Shown here one piece after another: positions 12,548-23,899 of a stretch of 64,000 bases of DNA. Made by a program: the position numbers and the translations under genes. How positions within the stretch are numbered: position 1 is the stretch's first letter; each line of letters opens with the position of its first letter. Origin of the DNA: Apiospora phragmitis (taxonomy: Eukaryota; Ascomycota; Sordariomycetes; Amphisphaeriales; Apiosporaceae). The DNA is taken from positions 1,116,001 to 1,180,000 of the forward strand of contig JAQQWL010000008.1 of NCBI GenBank assembly GCA_038363925.1. Reading direction: 5' to 3'. Below the pieces are notes generated by a model that was not told the DNA's origin, ran no database searches, and saw nothing but the letters and a program-made list of their open reading frames with translations.

Positions 12548-13321
12548 AGCAAACAAAGAGATATGCATATACGGATACGGGCGTTACGGCGGTACATTGG
12601 TTTCAGCGAATCTCGGGGTCGATTTGCTATGAATGTTCATGAGATACCGAAGACCCTAGGATGGGGGCGTGGCTTGGGGTAAATAAAAGCATTGCGTTCA
12701 ATCAAATTGATCGATAACCCCATTATACCCTGTGTTATCTGATAATGCGCTCTGCGTGATCTATCAAGCTCTGCTCAGTGACCAAAGAGACAAAGTAACC
12801 GTCCCATCGCACGCCAGTTGGACATTCCATTCCTAACTATCTTGTTTGATGACAACCAAGTCCACAACGGCGCCTTCAATTTATTTCACTATCATCCAAC
12901 TGGCTGACGTTGAAGCAAATCCGGATACGTAGCACGCCCCCGTCATGTTGATTGCCCGTTAAAGCGAACAGCGGGTCTTCGAGATCAAAACTGCCCCAAT
13001 CCCAAGCGTCGTCGATTTGACACAAAAGCAGACTACCTGCAAACCCGGAACATTTATGCGGAACGACCTTTACGGTCTTCAAGCAATGAATTCCGCGGGC
13101 GTCATACTTGGCGAGAATGTCTTACACTGCCTATACAATAAGATCCTTCCTGGGTCAGTTGGTATGACTGTTCGAACAGGAGGCTCCTAATACACAGAGC
13201 ACCCTTCATTGAGATGAGTACGTTGCCAACGTACTTGGCCCACCAGCTAAGAAGTGGCCATCCAGTACCAGGAGCGGCTGCACTCGCTAGGCTTTCTTAA
13301 CCGTCACTGCTCTACCAAGGT
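12548..13321. other. Intergenic with a possible minus-strand coding remnant
   Basis: After the IMPDH 3' end, the minus strand from about 13120 to 12879 stays open and reads like protein: ILAKYDARGIHC, then KVVPHKCSGFAGS, then QIDDAWDWGSFDLEDPLF, ending QLDDSEIN and a stop. No clear start codon or splice partner is visible and I do not recognise the family. The rest shows nothing. Confidence 0.25.
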
Positions 13322-13640
13322 ATGGCCATGGCTCCCGTCGCCCTAACTTGGGGTTGCGCCTCCGTACACTCAGACGGCAGCTTTTCCACGACCAGCGCCG
13401 TCCAGGACCTCTTCGCCACGCTGCGGCAGCTCGGCACCACGCAGCTCGATAGCGCGCAGCTGTGCGGCTGCTACGAGGCGCTGCTCGGCCGGGCCGGCGT
13501 TGCGGCGTAGCCATTCACCATCGACAGCAAGACTCCCGGGGGCTGGGTCCGCGACACGCTGGCGCCGTCGCGGCTCGTGGCCGACCTCGACGCGACGCTC
13601 CCCAAACTATGCGGGGGCGTCGTCGTGGCGTCGTCGCGCT
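13322..13640 (+). pseudogene. Aldo-keto reductase (aflatoxin-aldehyde reductase type), N-terminal fragment
   Basis: The frame begins MAMAPVALTWGCASVHSDG and continues FATLRQLGTTQLDSAQLCG, matching the first strand, helix and Asp/Tyr region of the AKR7-type NADPH reductases. At the normal Tyr position of the catalytic motif it reads Cys (SAQLCG for SAQLYG). A TAG at 13508-13510 interrupts the frame, after which FTIDSKTPGGWVR and LVADLDATL continue in the same frame to about 13600. Similarity then stops: roughly the C-terminal two thirds is missing. TAG is one C-to-T step from CAG. This is a dead remnant of a tailoring-type reductase. Confidence 0.7.
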
Positions 13641-15210
13641 GCGGCTCCTCGTCACTTAACGAGCCGCACATCTCGTTCGGCACCGTGACAAGATAAGGGG
13701 AGTGGATAGGTATGAGCATCTACCTACCATCTGGGCATGAATTTGGTGACCCCGGTCAGCTCGGCCGGGGTCGGCTCGTGAATAAAGCAGTCGTCACTCC
13801 AGGTATAGCCCAGTGCCTTCTAGGCTGCGATCCGACATGTGGTGATTTTCTGGTAGAGGTTCATGTCCCTGAAGAGGACCAGGACCTTGCCGTCCTCCTG
13901 CCAGATGTGGGAGAGGATGGCAAGGCGTGAATGTGAACCTACGTAACCTAAGCTGGTTGGTTGGCCTCCAAATACGCGAGCCCTACCCGGAGGTCCCCTG
14001 CTCCGCGTCGAGCAAACGTCGAACGGAACGAACGGGTTTTCATATAATTACCGAGATACCGTTGCAAGTTTAGTGTCTTCACAGACTCTATGCCCGTTGC
14101 ATCGTAAGTATTTTCCCGGGAGGCTAGGATAAGCAGTAATGTTTATTTATAGTTACAGTTGCACCGTGGTTTTCGGACACCCTGATGTGACTGATTCTTG
14201 ACAGACAAACCCCATGTGCCATATAGATAGGTTTGCCAGCTGCATAGCGCCACCAGATTAGTTGAGTTGACGATACCGTTCGGAAGTGCCACTAGAACCA
14301 ACGATGTCGCTAAGCGTGCTTGTTTGCTTGAGGCAAGGGGCATTGAGCAACTTCGGATCAAGCTCAGAGGATATTTGTATCGATCGAGGCAAGGGGCGTC
14401 GAATGACATGATAATAGCCGGATAAGTACCTGCATGTAATCTATTCAGAGTTATGTAGCGGATAAGGACTGGTATTCCTCGCATGCTAGACATGGCAGTA
14501 AGCAGTCGCATCCGACAACATTCATGTCGTACCAAGCGTGCTGCATCCAGCAAATTATGCGGTTAAGTCGGCCAGCACACCATACACAATCATATCTTCG
14601 CATTTGTCCCTGGTTGACAGCTTTTCCGCTAATATACTTAAGTCCGCCGCCGAGCGTTTGATTTCGCGCGGCGGCCTCTGGGATGCCTTCTCTTCGCCAC
14701 AGAGCAAAGACAAGTTCACATTGAAGCATGCCCAGCAAAGAAAAGACCATATCTTCAACTTTCGTGGTCCCTTTCCTGCAGCCTAAGAGAGTCTTTGAGC
14801 GACAGATACAGAGAAGAGGGCCACCTGCATAGCTGAGTCCACTATCTTGACGGAGGCATCACCATGTACATATCTACTTAGGGATTTGTCTAATATATCG
14901 GCATGGTTGGCTGCATGTCACATTCGTATCGCCTATTTTCTCCGCCTCGGGTAAGGCCCACTGAACGACAATATTGCGAACCTGGAAGACGCCTTGCTTC
15001 AGGCAAGGGGTAACGAACAGCCCCTGCACAGTAGTAATGAATTGCATCCGACAGCATTCAGATCATGTTAAAAGAAACCTCTTATATGGTACGGACACTC
15101 TGACTTTTTGATATATTCTTCCCCAGACGTTTGACCTCAACTCTAGGCAGACCTATTCATATACCTGTCTTGCAATTTGTGGTACTGGCTCACACCAGCC
15201 GATATCAACC
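13641..15210. other. Intergenic, degraded accessory DNA
   Basis: No intact gene. On the minus strand, about 13925-13735, a frame reads LVLFRDMNLYQKITTCRIAA, then after one stop KALGYTWSDDCFIHEPTPAE, which looks like decayed coding sequence of unknown family. A minus-strand open frame at 14143-14553 is not recognisable. Two short similar segments (GGCAAGGGG followed some distance on by GCATCCGACA.CATTCA) occur near 14330/14510 and 15000/15050, suggesting a degenerate dispersed repeat. Confidence 0.3.
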
Positions 15211-16388
15211 ATGGTCTCTCTTCACCCCGTACAAACCACTGGCCAAAGGACCATAATAGCACTGGTGATAGTATTCAGTATACTTACAACCAGTGTTGTT
15301 GGGCTCCGCTTTTGGTCGAAAAGGATCTCCGAGCAGCGGCTGCAGTGGAGTGATGGCCTGATATTGCTGGCTAATATCACCTTGTTGGGGTTTTGGGGGA
15401 CAGTAATATTCTGTAAGCAGCCCATTTCTTCAACATGCTGTCCCGGGATTCCAAGTAACTCTTGTCTATATAGCCACCTTCGTAGTTGCTATCGAGAAAG
15501 AGGACCCGAATGCCTACCCTGGCATAACCGAGTACGAAATGGCACAGTACATCAATGTATGTAATGGGGTCTTCCTTTCCTTGGCCAGATGAACGACTTT
15601 ACGCCCTCAGGCATGTTGACCAAGTGTAACAGGGCTCGGACGCAATCGTGTTGCTATTTGCCTTCTGCGTCTTCCTTCTCAAGTTCTCCACACTGGCCCT
15701 ACTTCATGAGATTTTCAGCAACACTTCGGATGCCGCCAAGACAGTAATCAGCATTCTGACCTATCTCACCGTCGTCTGTGCCTCCGTATGTATCACGGGC
15801 AGCCTCTATACCATTTTCCCAGGGGACCCTTCGATTGGTTTCAACGCAGGAGAACACTACAAAGTCACAATCAACGCAATGATCAACTTTGTGTCGACGG
15901 TAGTGCTTGACTTTGCAATTTTTTCCATACCCATCTGGCAGTTGTTCCCTTTGAGACTCGAGAGTCGGAAAAAACAAGGCATCATGATAGCATTTGGCCT
16001 CGGTTTCTTGTGAGTTAACCGTATCTCTTTTCACTGTCTACCATTTCGAGCTTGCCGGTGGTAGGTCATTGGTGAGCAGTTTAAGAAGTCTCGACTAATA
16101 CAAAGAAGAACTTGCGTAGTCGCCCTCGGGCGCATTATAATTTGGTACCAGGACTGGTTTCACGGGACTGTAATAACCCAATGGTTCTTGCTGGGCTTGG
16201 AACCGAGCGTGGGAATCGTTGCAGTCTGCATCCCACTCCTCCGCCCTGTATTTCACCCCCGAACTTGGCACACAGAAGGGGACGAAATGCGAAGGCTTCC
16301 CTCGAGGACCAAAGCTGGCAGTTCTGAGCAGGGCATCAGATCTACTACTACTATCGCAGTGGCTTCACAAGCATCCCGACCTTATTAA
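15211..16388 (+). CDS. Rhodopsin-like (PTH11-related) seven-helix membrane protein
   Basis: Fungal integral membrane protein of the 'rhodopsin domain' family, of unknown ligand. The N-terminus has the first helix (TIIALVIVFSILTTSVVGLRF), a basic loop, LQWSDGLILLANITLL, and later helices LLFAFCVFLLKFSTLALL, ILTYLTVVCASVCITGSLY and TVVLDFAIFSIPIW. The family's C-terminal motif EPSVGIVAVCIPLLRP is clear. Proposed exons are 15211-15412, about 15456-15556, 15633-16009 and about 16109-16388. The second junction (15557-15632) is good. The first would need an unusually short 43-nt intron with an AAG acceptor, so a one-base indel there is equally possible. Product about 320 aa. The C-terminal tail after the last helix is poorly supported. 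Confidence 0.65.
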
Positions 16389-17227
16389 ATGCCCTGTAAG
16401 TTATATATAAGTCACAGATGCGCATCCTGTTGTTTCCGGTTGACCCATTACTAATAATTTTATCGTCCAGGGGCTGCGTGTCCATGTACTGTTTCGACGC
16501 TGTGTCTGTCTTCAGTTTTACGCGAAACTTCCCTTGGACCTATCGACGCACCATCGAAAATATTGGTTATATACTTACAGTATCAAGAAACTGTGGCTCT
16601 TGATAGCTGGGACTTTGGATTCTGTTCAAACAGCATGTTGACCAAACTGATCAGGGATGTTGGAACGTAATGACCGGTTGCGAAGACCACAAAAGCCAGT
16701 TATGAGAGCAAATTCTCGACTACATAATCATTAGCGTGTGTAGTTATGAAGCATAGTATCATGATTTCTTCACTTTACGCATTGGCCTCTTCCCAGACTC
16801 CTGCTTTGCTGAATAGTCATCTCAGCTCTTATACGAAGATGCAGGATAATTCAACCAGACGCCCGCCGAGATCGAAGCTCTCTGAATTCACGTCTCGCGA
16901 AACCTCTCTTCTCACCGACCTAAACTCAGTGGCATCGGCTACTGCCAAGGCATCTTACAATCTGGTGACATGTATAGACGCAGGCCATTGACGGGACGAA
17001 ACATGCACATTGTAGACTGGTAAGGGGCTCGAACGTTGGTGATCATATAAAAAGCCGCTCTCTTTGTTCGTGTAATCCAAAATAAGACGATGAAATCTTG
17101 TAAGCTTCTGTATTAGCAACTCCTTCACCCCACCATGGAAAGGGGGGCTCAGGGGGTGATGTTTACCAACTCTGGCACATCAAAGTCGTTTTGCGAGCCA
17201 TTTAAAAGAATAATCTCAGTTAAAAAG
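16389..17227. other. Intergenic
   Basis: No gene supported. The small plus frame at 16746-16991 is Ser-rich and unrecognised. G-rich runs occur near 17120-17160. Confidence 0.5.
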
Positions 17228-18617
17228 CTAGTAGATGACCTTTCCCGACGCATCAGTAACAGCCATGCCACCAGGCAACTCCTCAAGCCCTGAAACAAGA
17301 TGTTAGTAACAGCGAGTAACACTATCTCGCGGGTTTATCGAATAAAATGAATGAACGGCTGGGGGAGGGGGGGCGGGGGGGCGGGACATGACTCACAGCC
17401 GTCGATCTGCTCGTCGACGGTGGTCTCGACGGTGCACTGGTTGCCCTGCTGGAGGGACTGGGAGCCCAGCCCGCTGCACCGGTCGTTCTGGCAGTTCTGG
17501 TCCATGGCGCGCTGCAGCGCGTCGCCCTTCCAGCCGAAGACGTAGTCGCCGTGGGTTCCGTAGCCCGTCGCGTCGCCGTAGCTCCAGACGAACGGCTGTG
17601 ACCCGTCGGTGGGCCAGTCGGCGGCCGCGTCGTTGAACGCGGTCGTGTCCCAGATCACCTCGTAGAAGAGCTGCGGGATCTTGACCGGGTGCGTCGACGG
17701 GCACGGCCCGCCGCTCTCGAACGTGCCGCTCGTCGGGTACGCGATGTGGCTGGCGTGGTCGGGGCTGTCGAGGTTGACGCCGTCCCAGCATCTGTTAGGG
17801 GAGGGGCGAGAGAAGCGCATTGGTTAGCAAGAGGGCGTGATACAATATAGAGGGTGAGGGAAAGGGGAGGGCCCTTAGCGGGAAACACATACGTAGGGAA
17901 ACGGATGTTGGCCATGATGCCGGCTGGGCAGGGCTTCGGTGGCAAGTTCTTGGTCTCGCCGGTTCGCGTCATGGAGTTTTGAAGGCATGTGTATGTGAGC
18001 TGTCGGTACTTCGCTGCGCCCGCGGCGGTGCGCTCCATGGGATCCCCGACAATCATGCGGAAACCCTGTTCACGTTCGACTCAGTACGCTTGGCCAAAGC
18101 TTGACTGGAAAGAGACAGTCGTGTGAAAACATCTTACCGGCTTGAACGCCGTGACCTTGCCACCAGTGAGGGTAGGAGTATAGTAGACTGTCATGCCGCC
18201 CTTCGCTTGCTCGAAGAAGACGTTACCCTTCTGTGGGACTCGGTGGTAGGTACCGTTGCGCGCACGGAAGAAGAGCACCGCCGTCCAGTAGTTGGAGAAG
18301 TCATCGGCGAACGTGCATGTCGTGCACGTCGCCGTCCCGGGGATATCGAGCTTGGCGGGGTCCATGGTCGCGTTGAAGGCATTCTGTATTTCGTGCGGTC
18401 AGAGAGGATGAGATCGAGTTGTCAGCATTTGGTGACGGTTTTATTAACTTACACCGCCGATTATCTGGTGAAGATGAGGCGAGCCCACCACCCCGGGATT
18501 GACTAAGGGGTCGAGACGTTCGACCACGAGCTGGGAGCAGGAGAAACGAAGCAGGGCCTGGGCACCTGGCAGGACTGACATCAGCCCTGCCGCGACTTGA
18601 GCTCCTTGAAATCGCAT
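17228..18617 (-). CDS. Secreted DUF1996-domain protein
   Basis: A secreted or wall-associated fungal protein of the DUF1996 family; the molecular role is unknown. Five exons join without any frame break: 18617-18453, 18383-18138, 18065-17893, 17791-17397 and 17289-17228, giving 346 aa. The start is followed by a signal-peptide-like segment ending near GAQALLRF. Family landmarks are LVNPGVVGSPHLHQIIGG, the TCTTCTFADDFSNYWTA block, FFRARNGTYHRVP, GFRMIVGDP, CWDGVNLDSPDHASHIAYP, and CP.THPVKIPQLFYEVIWDT. Introns are 69, 72, 101 and 107 nt with GTRNG donors and YAG acceptors. It is one of the few accessory genes here that looks fully intact. The 3' exon (LEELPGGMAVTDASGKVIY) is short but in phase. 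Confidence 0.9.
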
Positions 18618-20380
18618 TGTTTGTGACTGTCCGTGTTATACCTGGGAAAGGCCTTTGGAGAATATTGATCTTCTGTAGGCTAGCATCGATCACAACATTA
18701 AGTTCCAGTCGGCTCCCCTTGGTTAAATACTAAAAATACCCTGCCTTGGGTAAGGGGAACTAACTTACAACATCTCATATCACACGCCACCATCGTCGCA
18801 AAAAGAGACATGTCAGCTACTCGGATGTAACCTATAGCGTTGCATCCTAAGGGCCCACCTGGCGGTTATATTCGGATGCTAACCGTATTGTCGCGTATTG
18901 GGTGTCGATCCCACACAGCTCAGAGCCAATAGGGTAATTATGATCCTGGTATCGGATCATTCCTGTCTATTTCGTGCAGCTTTCACGCCGGAGCGACCAT
19001 ACCCACGACCTGGATTCAGCAAATCAAGGGGCTCTCCCCCTCAGCTGTCATGCGGAGCCGAGACACGTGATGGCACAGCTACCATACGTATTAATATAAA
19101 ATTGTTGCCTATTCGGGTCAATAAGGGCAGCGGCTGGACTTGATCCTAGCGCATGTCCAATAGATTAAGCATTGCGGCATCTATCTCGGATGCCAGCGCA
19201 CCTTATCAGAGTTGCAGTATATATATCATAGTGTGAGTTTGTCTTTCACTTATCAGACTAGCAAAGTATTCTTTTATATCACATCAATTTTTCAACAAGT
19301 CCGTGTCATGAAAGGTTGGCTTGCGGGGTGATTCATTGTGTAAATCCCACCTCCTTATCCCAGGCCTGACCATCATCTGGTTCCTTCCTTCCGATCAATC
19401 ACCTTTCATGGCCGTTATGCCACTGCTCGATCCTGAGAACACTAGCTCTTCCTGACTACTGGTCTTCTCGGCCTGGGTCGTCACTATTGTGTGGTGTTTG
19501 AGTTTGAATCAAAGATCGCGATATAGTACAGGGCTGGGTGTGGGCTCGGCTCGGGCTCCGATTGTGCGGCATATTCCCTGACTGGTCCATGTAGTATTTG
19601 CTGCAGCTCCTATGTATCTTGACCGCTCGGTAAAGGCCCAGGGCGTTGGCAATAATGGCGGTTTGCGAAGAGGATGAAGCATTGGCCGATGACTTACATG
19701 GCACGCACCAGGGGCGGTTATCAAGATGCACGGATAGCGGGGCCTGATCGTCTAGCAATCGCAGATTCGATCGTCCCCCGCAAGGTAAGCCACGGCACCG
19801 TTACATAGTTGTTGGGGCCCGTTGTTAATCTACGTCGCACGCATTGTGGAGGCGGCGATCAGCACGATCCCCAGCGAGAACAAGGCGCCTACGCCCATCT
19901 TTCGCGCAAGCGACATGTGCGAGACTTGGAAATAATACGCAAGGGGAGCGCCATGGCTGCAAATTGGCATTCCATTAGCCAACTGGAATCGGGGTCCATA
20001 TCCCCTTCATATCTCCCATGCATCTATAGGCATGTTCCTCGATCGAACCCTGTTAGTAACGACGAGCAGGCACACAAGAGAACACGCCACGTATATAGAC
20101 CGGTAGACATCCGCATGATGATCGAAAAGAATCACTCTCTCCTCAGAGAAGTCCACTTATTCATAGGGGTATGTCGTATCACAAAAGGTTCTAGTGGCAT
20201 ATATTCAGCAGTAGGCAATGAAGTGCTATCTAAAGGAAGGAAAGAAACAGTACATATGGAAGGGCCCGCGAGGAGCTATATATAGACGAAAAAGACTATT
20301 AGTATGTAGCGCATCGCTACTTGGTTACTATGACCCCTGACCCCTGACCCCTATTGCGACAGGGCAACAAACATTAGAGT
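18618..20380. other. Intergenic, AT-richer, no supportable gene
   Basis: 1.76 kb without a gene. A frame opening at a TTG (19809-20285) has no recognisable content. A (TGACCCC)3 microrepeat lies at 20331-20352. The region could hide the missing 5' exons of the downstream C6 regulator remnant, but no Cys6 zinc cluster is visible in any frame. Confidence 0.4.
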
Positions 20381-21529
20381 GTGGCACTCAGTCTAGACCC
20401 TGACAATACTCGAGTTCTCATCGTAGTCCTTCCCAACTACCCACCATTACTTGATCTCCCTCTCTTTTGGATGAAAATCCTGTGCGACGCCAGTTCCAAC
20501 GGCGAAAGTTGCCGCCATCAGGAGAATGTCCTCAAAGCGTCTATCAAAGCGTCTAAAATACCATACGCATCCATTGAAATGCTTCAAGAGATGTTTGTGC
20601 GTCTTGACCTTCAAGTTACCCAGGTAAGGCTACCAACATGCACAAAGCTATCGTGTTCTGACCAGAGCAGATGGTTCGGGGGCAGATATGGAAAATGCCC
20701 GACTCAGCGGAGGACTACGCACAAAAACAAAAGATTCCAGCTATATTCTCAAATTTATCAAAGGCCCGAGAAACGCTCGAATCGGAATGGCATGTAGCTT
20801 CTTACTTTACAAGTGGTATACGGAAGCCGAGTGAGAAACCTCTTCCGCATCCCGAGAGTGGGGCCTGGCAGGAGAAATCCAAAAGCATTCTGGCGAGATG
20901 GTCCTCAGCACACGACGTCTACTTAGACATTCGTGGGGACAGTCTAACGGAGGAGAAAAGGAGAGACACCGCTGCTCTGAGCATCCTGAGAGAGCTCGGG
21001 TCTATGACTATGATGCTCACGCGAACAACGGTCGAAGACCAGAGGAAATGGGACGTCTTCTGTCCCATGTTCCAGAACATCATCTCCCTGGCGCAGGATA
21101 TCATTGAGCTTGACCGAAACTCAACGACAGCGAGACCAAAAGCCTGCATCAATATGGCTCTTGTTGGACCTCTCTTCGAGGTAAGCTTGTTACTGAACCC
21201 GTTTCTCTTGCCCAAATTTCTCGCAACTAGTATCAAGCGAACCCACGTAGCGAGGAAAAACTGAGTCTGAAAATTTTTAGGTCTGCTGCCGGTGTAGAGA
21301 TCCTATTATTCGCAAGCGAGCAATCTCGATTCTTCAAGAATGTGGTCGAACGGAAGGGGTCTGGGATGCTTTTTCAGCGTCTAAGGTTGCTCAAAGAGTT
21401 CTAGATATTGAAGAGGCTGGGTTACAGAATTTGAGAGATTGCAACGATATCCCAGGCTGGGCTCGCATATCGAACGTATTACCGGTTATCAATACCATTG
21501 AGCGGAGGGCGATTCTAAAATACAGTTGA
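20381..21529 (+). pseudogene. C-terminal part of a Zn2Cys6-type transcription regulator
   Basis: Three segments join in phase: from 20381 (possibly after an acceptor at about 20377) to 20623, 20671-21180, and 21281-21529. The end matches the fungal C6 regulator tail: ACINMALVGPLFE, then after the intron CCRCRDPIIRKRAISIL, then EGVWDAFSASKVAQRVLDIE. The N-terminal Cys6 DNA-binding domain and a start codon are missing, and the sequence before 20381 is stopped. I read it as a 5'-truncated regulator. It lies about 300 bp from a transposon, which may explain its loss. Confidence 0.55.
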
Positions 21530-21824
21530 CCGAGAAGTAAGCAAGACCCAACTAGGCATACGGTTCAGGAAATAATTAGATGGTAGTATATAGGCTATAG
21601 CTAGTGTTGTGACGCACTCGCGCCTATAGAATGTCTCGATGAGGACGAGCACAATGCCTACCTAGCTGGGAGAGTAACGAGCCAGGCCGAGATCTCTGGA
21701 CATCTAACTGATGCCATGCTCAGGGGGTCCGCCGACGGGGCCCCAAACAGATCTCTCGATTAACCACTCCAACTTCCCACTCTCTTTGTCTACTTTAGCA
21801 AACATGAAGCTCTCAAAATAGGTA

Positions 21825-21868
21825 ACGTATCCCACAAGCGAATGTCCCACACAAGCGAATGTCTCACT
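21825..21868 (+). repeat. Left terminal inverted repeat of the Fot1-like element
   Basis: 44 bp matching the reverse complement of 23856-23899 except for six positions, all C/T differences. It contains a 13-bp direct repeat (ACAAGCGAATGTC) twice with a 17-bp period. Confidence 0.9.
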
Positions 21869-22132
21869 TTCACAAATTTCCTTATAGCCTTAACCTTTTT
21901 TTATATTCTTTTACGTCCGAAAATGCTATAACTTTAAAAAGAAAGTGATATAATTCTAACGTTTTAAGCGCTCTAAGAAGACTTAACTTTAAGTGTATAA
22001 AAGGCTGTATTAATCTATTATATTTTATCGAAAACTTTATAATATAAACGAAATAACTAACCTATACAACGCGAAATACTTACGAATTTTTAAAAGCTTT
22101 TAAATTTCGAAGAAGATGCGATTATTTAATAT

Positions 22133-22276
22133 TGTTAGAACAGCAGGAACTAAGGTTTTCCATATTACTCTAAAAGGGGTGCCACGTGCCTACGCGCACG
22201 AACCCCTTTCCTGTTTCATTAAGAGGGGTATACGATGCCCCTCGTAGCTCGTACTAAAGATAGATATAAACAATAG
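22133..22276. repeat. GC-richer block inside the transposon, possibly a nested insertion
   Basis: Within otherwise heavily AT-rich sequence, this 144-bp block keeps several GGGG/CCCC runs and short inverted repeats. It starts TGTTAGAACAG and is flanked on both sides by AATAT (22128-22132, 22277-22281). It may be a younger insertion such as an LTR-derived fragment, but in AT-rich DNA the 5-bp match can be chance, and the right end lacks the usual CA. Confidence 0.25.
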
Positions 22277-23855
22277 AATATAACGATTGAACCCCGATTG
22301 AACCCGGAACCTGTACGTACGTACGAAAGCTCATTTAATAAATATATTATTAATTTAAATACGCGATTGTTTCTTCCCTAGTTAAGTAGTATAAAAGATA
22401 TAGCGAATTAATTATTTAATTTATATAACGCGGGACGCGTCGGCGTTAATTAAGCCTCTAATTTTATACGATAATAATTAAACCTCCGGGCGCGTTTTAA
22501 CCGAAAAATCGATTATTAAAAAGTCTTTTATAAAGATCCTAACGCGTATTACGCGTGGTTTACCCTCATACGAAATATAATTTATAAGTACGAGATTTAA
22601 AAGGAGGATATTTATAACTTTAACGAAACCGGCTTTCTTATAAGTTAAATCTCGTTTAAAATAATCGTAACCACCTTCGATTAACGCGGAAAGCTTAAGG
22701 TATTATAATAAAAGAACCGGGAATAGGTTATAATTATTCAAAGCGTCGGATTACACAGTTACGCTATCCCTCCGTACATTATCTTTACCGGGAAAACGCA
22801 CCTTTTTTCTTAGTACGAAAATAGCCTATTACCGAAAGACTAAGTGATCGTAATTATTAAAAATAGCTAGATCACGAATAAAAGAGGCGAAGACTAGATT
22901 CGATATTTTAATAAATATATAAAGTCTTATACGAAAAGTGCTTACCGCTTATTAATCCTTAACGGCTATAAGAGCTACTACTCGACAACTTTCGAGCTCT
23001 ATTATAAAAAGAATTCGATTATTATACTCTATATACCTTCTTATTTATTATATAAGCTCTAGCTTTTTAATATCGGCTGTTTTCGTACATTAAAAAGGGG
23101 CGTACGAAAAAGAAATTAAATATTTTATACGGGCGTATATTACTTATATTTTAAAGGAAGACTTCTTACTAGCGTTTTTAAAAGCGTTTTAAGCGACTTT
23201 TACCGTTTCGAATATATTAAGAAGCTTACGAAAAATAAGACTCGTCCCGTACGATCTAGAATATATTATTTTATAATTAAATATAAAACTACGTACTTTA
23301 ACACTTCTAGGGACGTCTTCCGGCCTATTTATTCCTTAAGAATTAAAAACTTTAAACAACTCGATTAAGGCTTAATCTTAAACCGAATACGTTTAAAACC
23401 GTATCGTACGATATTAAAATAACTTTCCGATATTTATTTTAATTAGCTTTAATTAAATCGTAAAGGCTATAACGTATATTATATACCGAGTTATTCTTTT
23501 AAAAAATAAGAACGCGATACTTTAAAAAATAAATAAAATACTTAGCCGGCGCCGCCGTATAAAAAAGAAACGGCTATAAAATAAAAGATCACTTCGTATA
23601 TAAGTTAAAAAAGACCTATAGTTTTAAAAGGAAATTAATAAATAGTTATAAAACGAATCGCGTCGGAGGAGTAGTTATATAAGGACGCTTAGAATATACT
23701 CATAACGTTATAGAATCTATAGAGAGCCCGGGCATAATACGCGCACTTATTAGAATAATATAAAAGTATTTAGAGATAAGGATTCCGATTAATTTTAATA
23801 TATTAAATACGTTGTGGTGAAATTAACTTATATTTTATCGGAAGGGGTGTAAAAG

Positions 23856-23899
23856 AATGGGACATTCGCTTATATAGGACATTCGCTTGTAGGATACGT
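23856..23899 (-). repeat. Right terminal inverted repeat of the Fot1-like element
   Basis: Reverse complement begins ACGTATCC and pairs with 21825-21868. The internal 13-bp repeat is present here too, one copy altered by a C-to-T change. Confidence 0.9.

Larger units (their letters stand above)
21825..23899 (+). mobile_element. Fot1/pogo-type DNA transposon, RIP-mutated
   Basis: 2,075 bp, very AT-rich against flanks near 50% GC. It is bounded by 44-bp terminal inverted repeats beginning ACGTATCC and flanked by a TA duplication (21823-21824 and 23900-23901), the hallmark of the Tc1/mariner-pogo superfamily. The plus strand from about 22610 to 23120 still translates, with many stops, into the pogo/Fot1 DDE transposase order: EDIYNFNETGF, then AIPPYIIFTGK, then YRLLILNGYKSY (for LLILDGHGSH), then NIGCFRTLKRG (for DVGCFSPLK). 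The substitutions in the catalytic DGHGSH box and the stops are those expected from C-to-T/G-to-A mutation. It is inactive. Confidence 0.9.

Noticed and set aside
19735..19800. tRNA-like stretch (GCAGATTCGATCGTCCCCC)
   Set aside because: Resembles a T-arm, but no matching acceptor stem, D-arm or anticodon stem can be drawn.
19809..20285. 158-codon frame opening at TTG
   Set aside because: No ATG, no domain, and no Cys6 cluster that would link it to the downstream regulator fragment.
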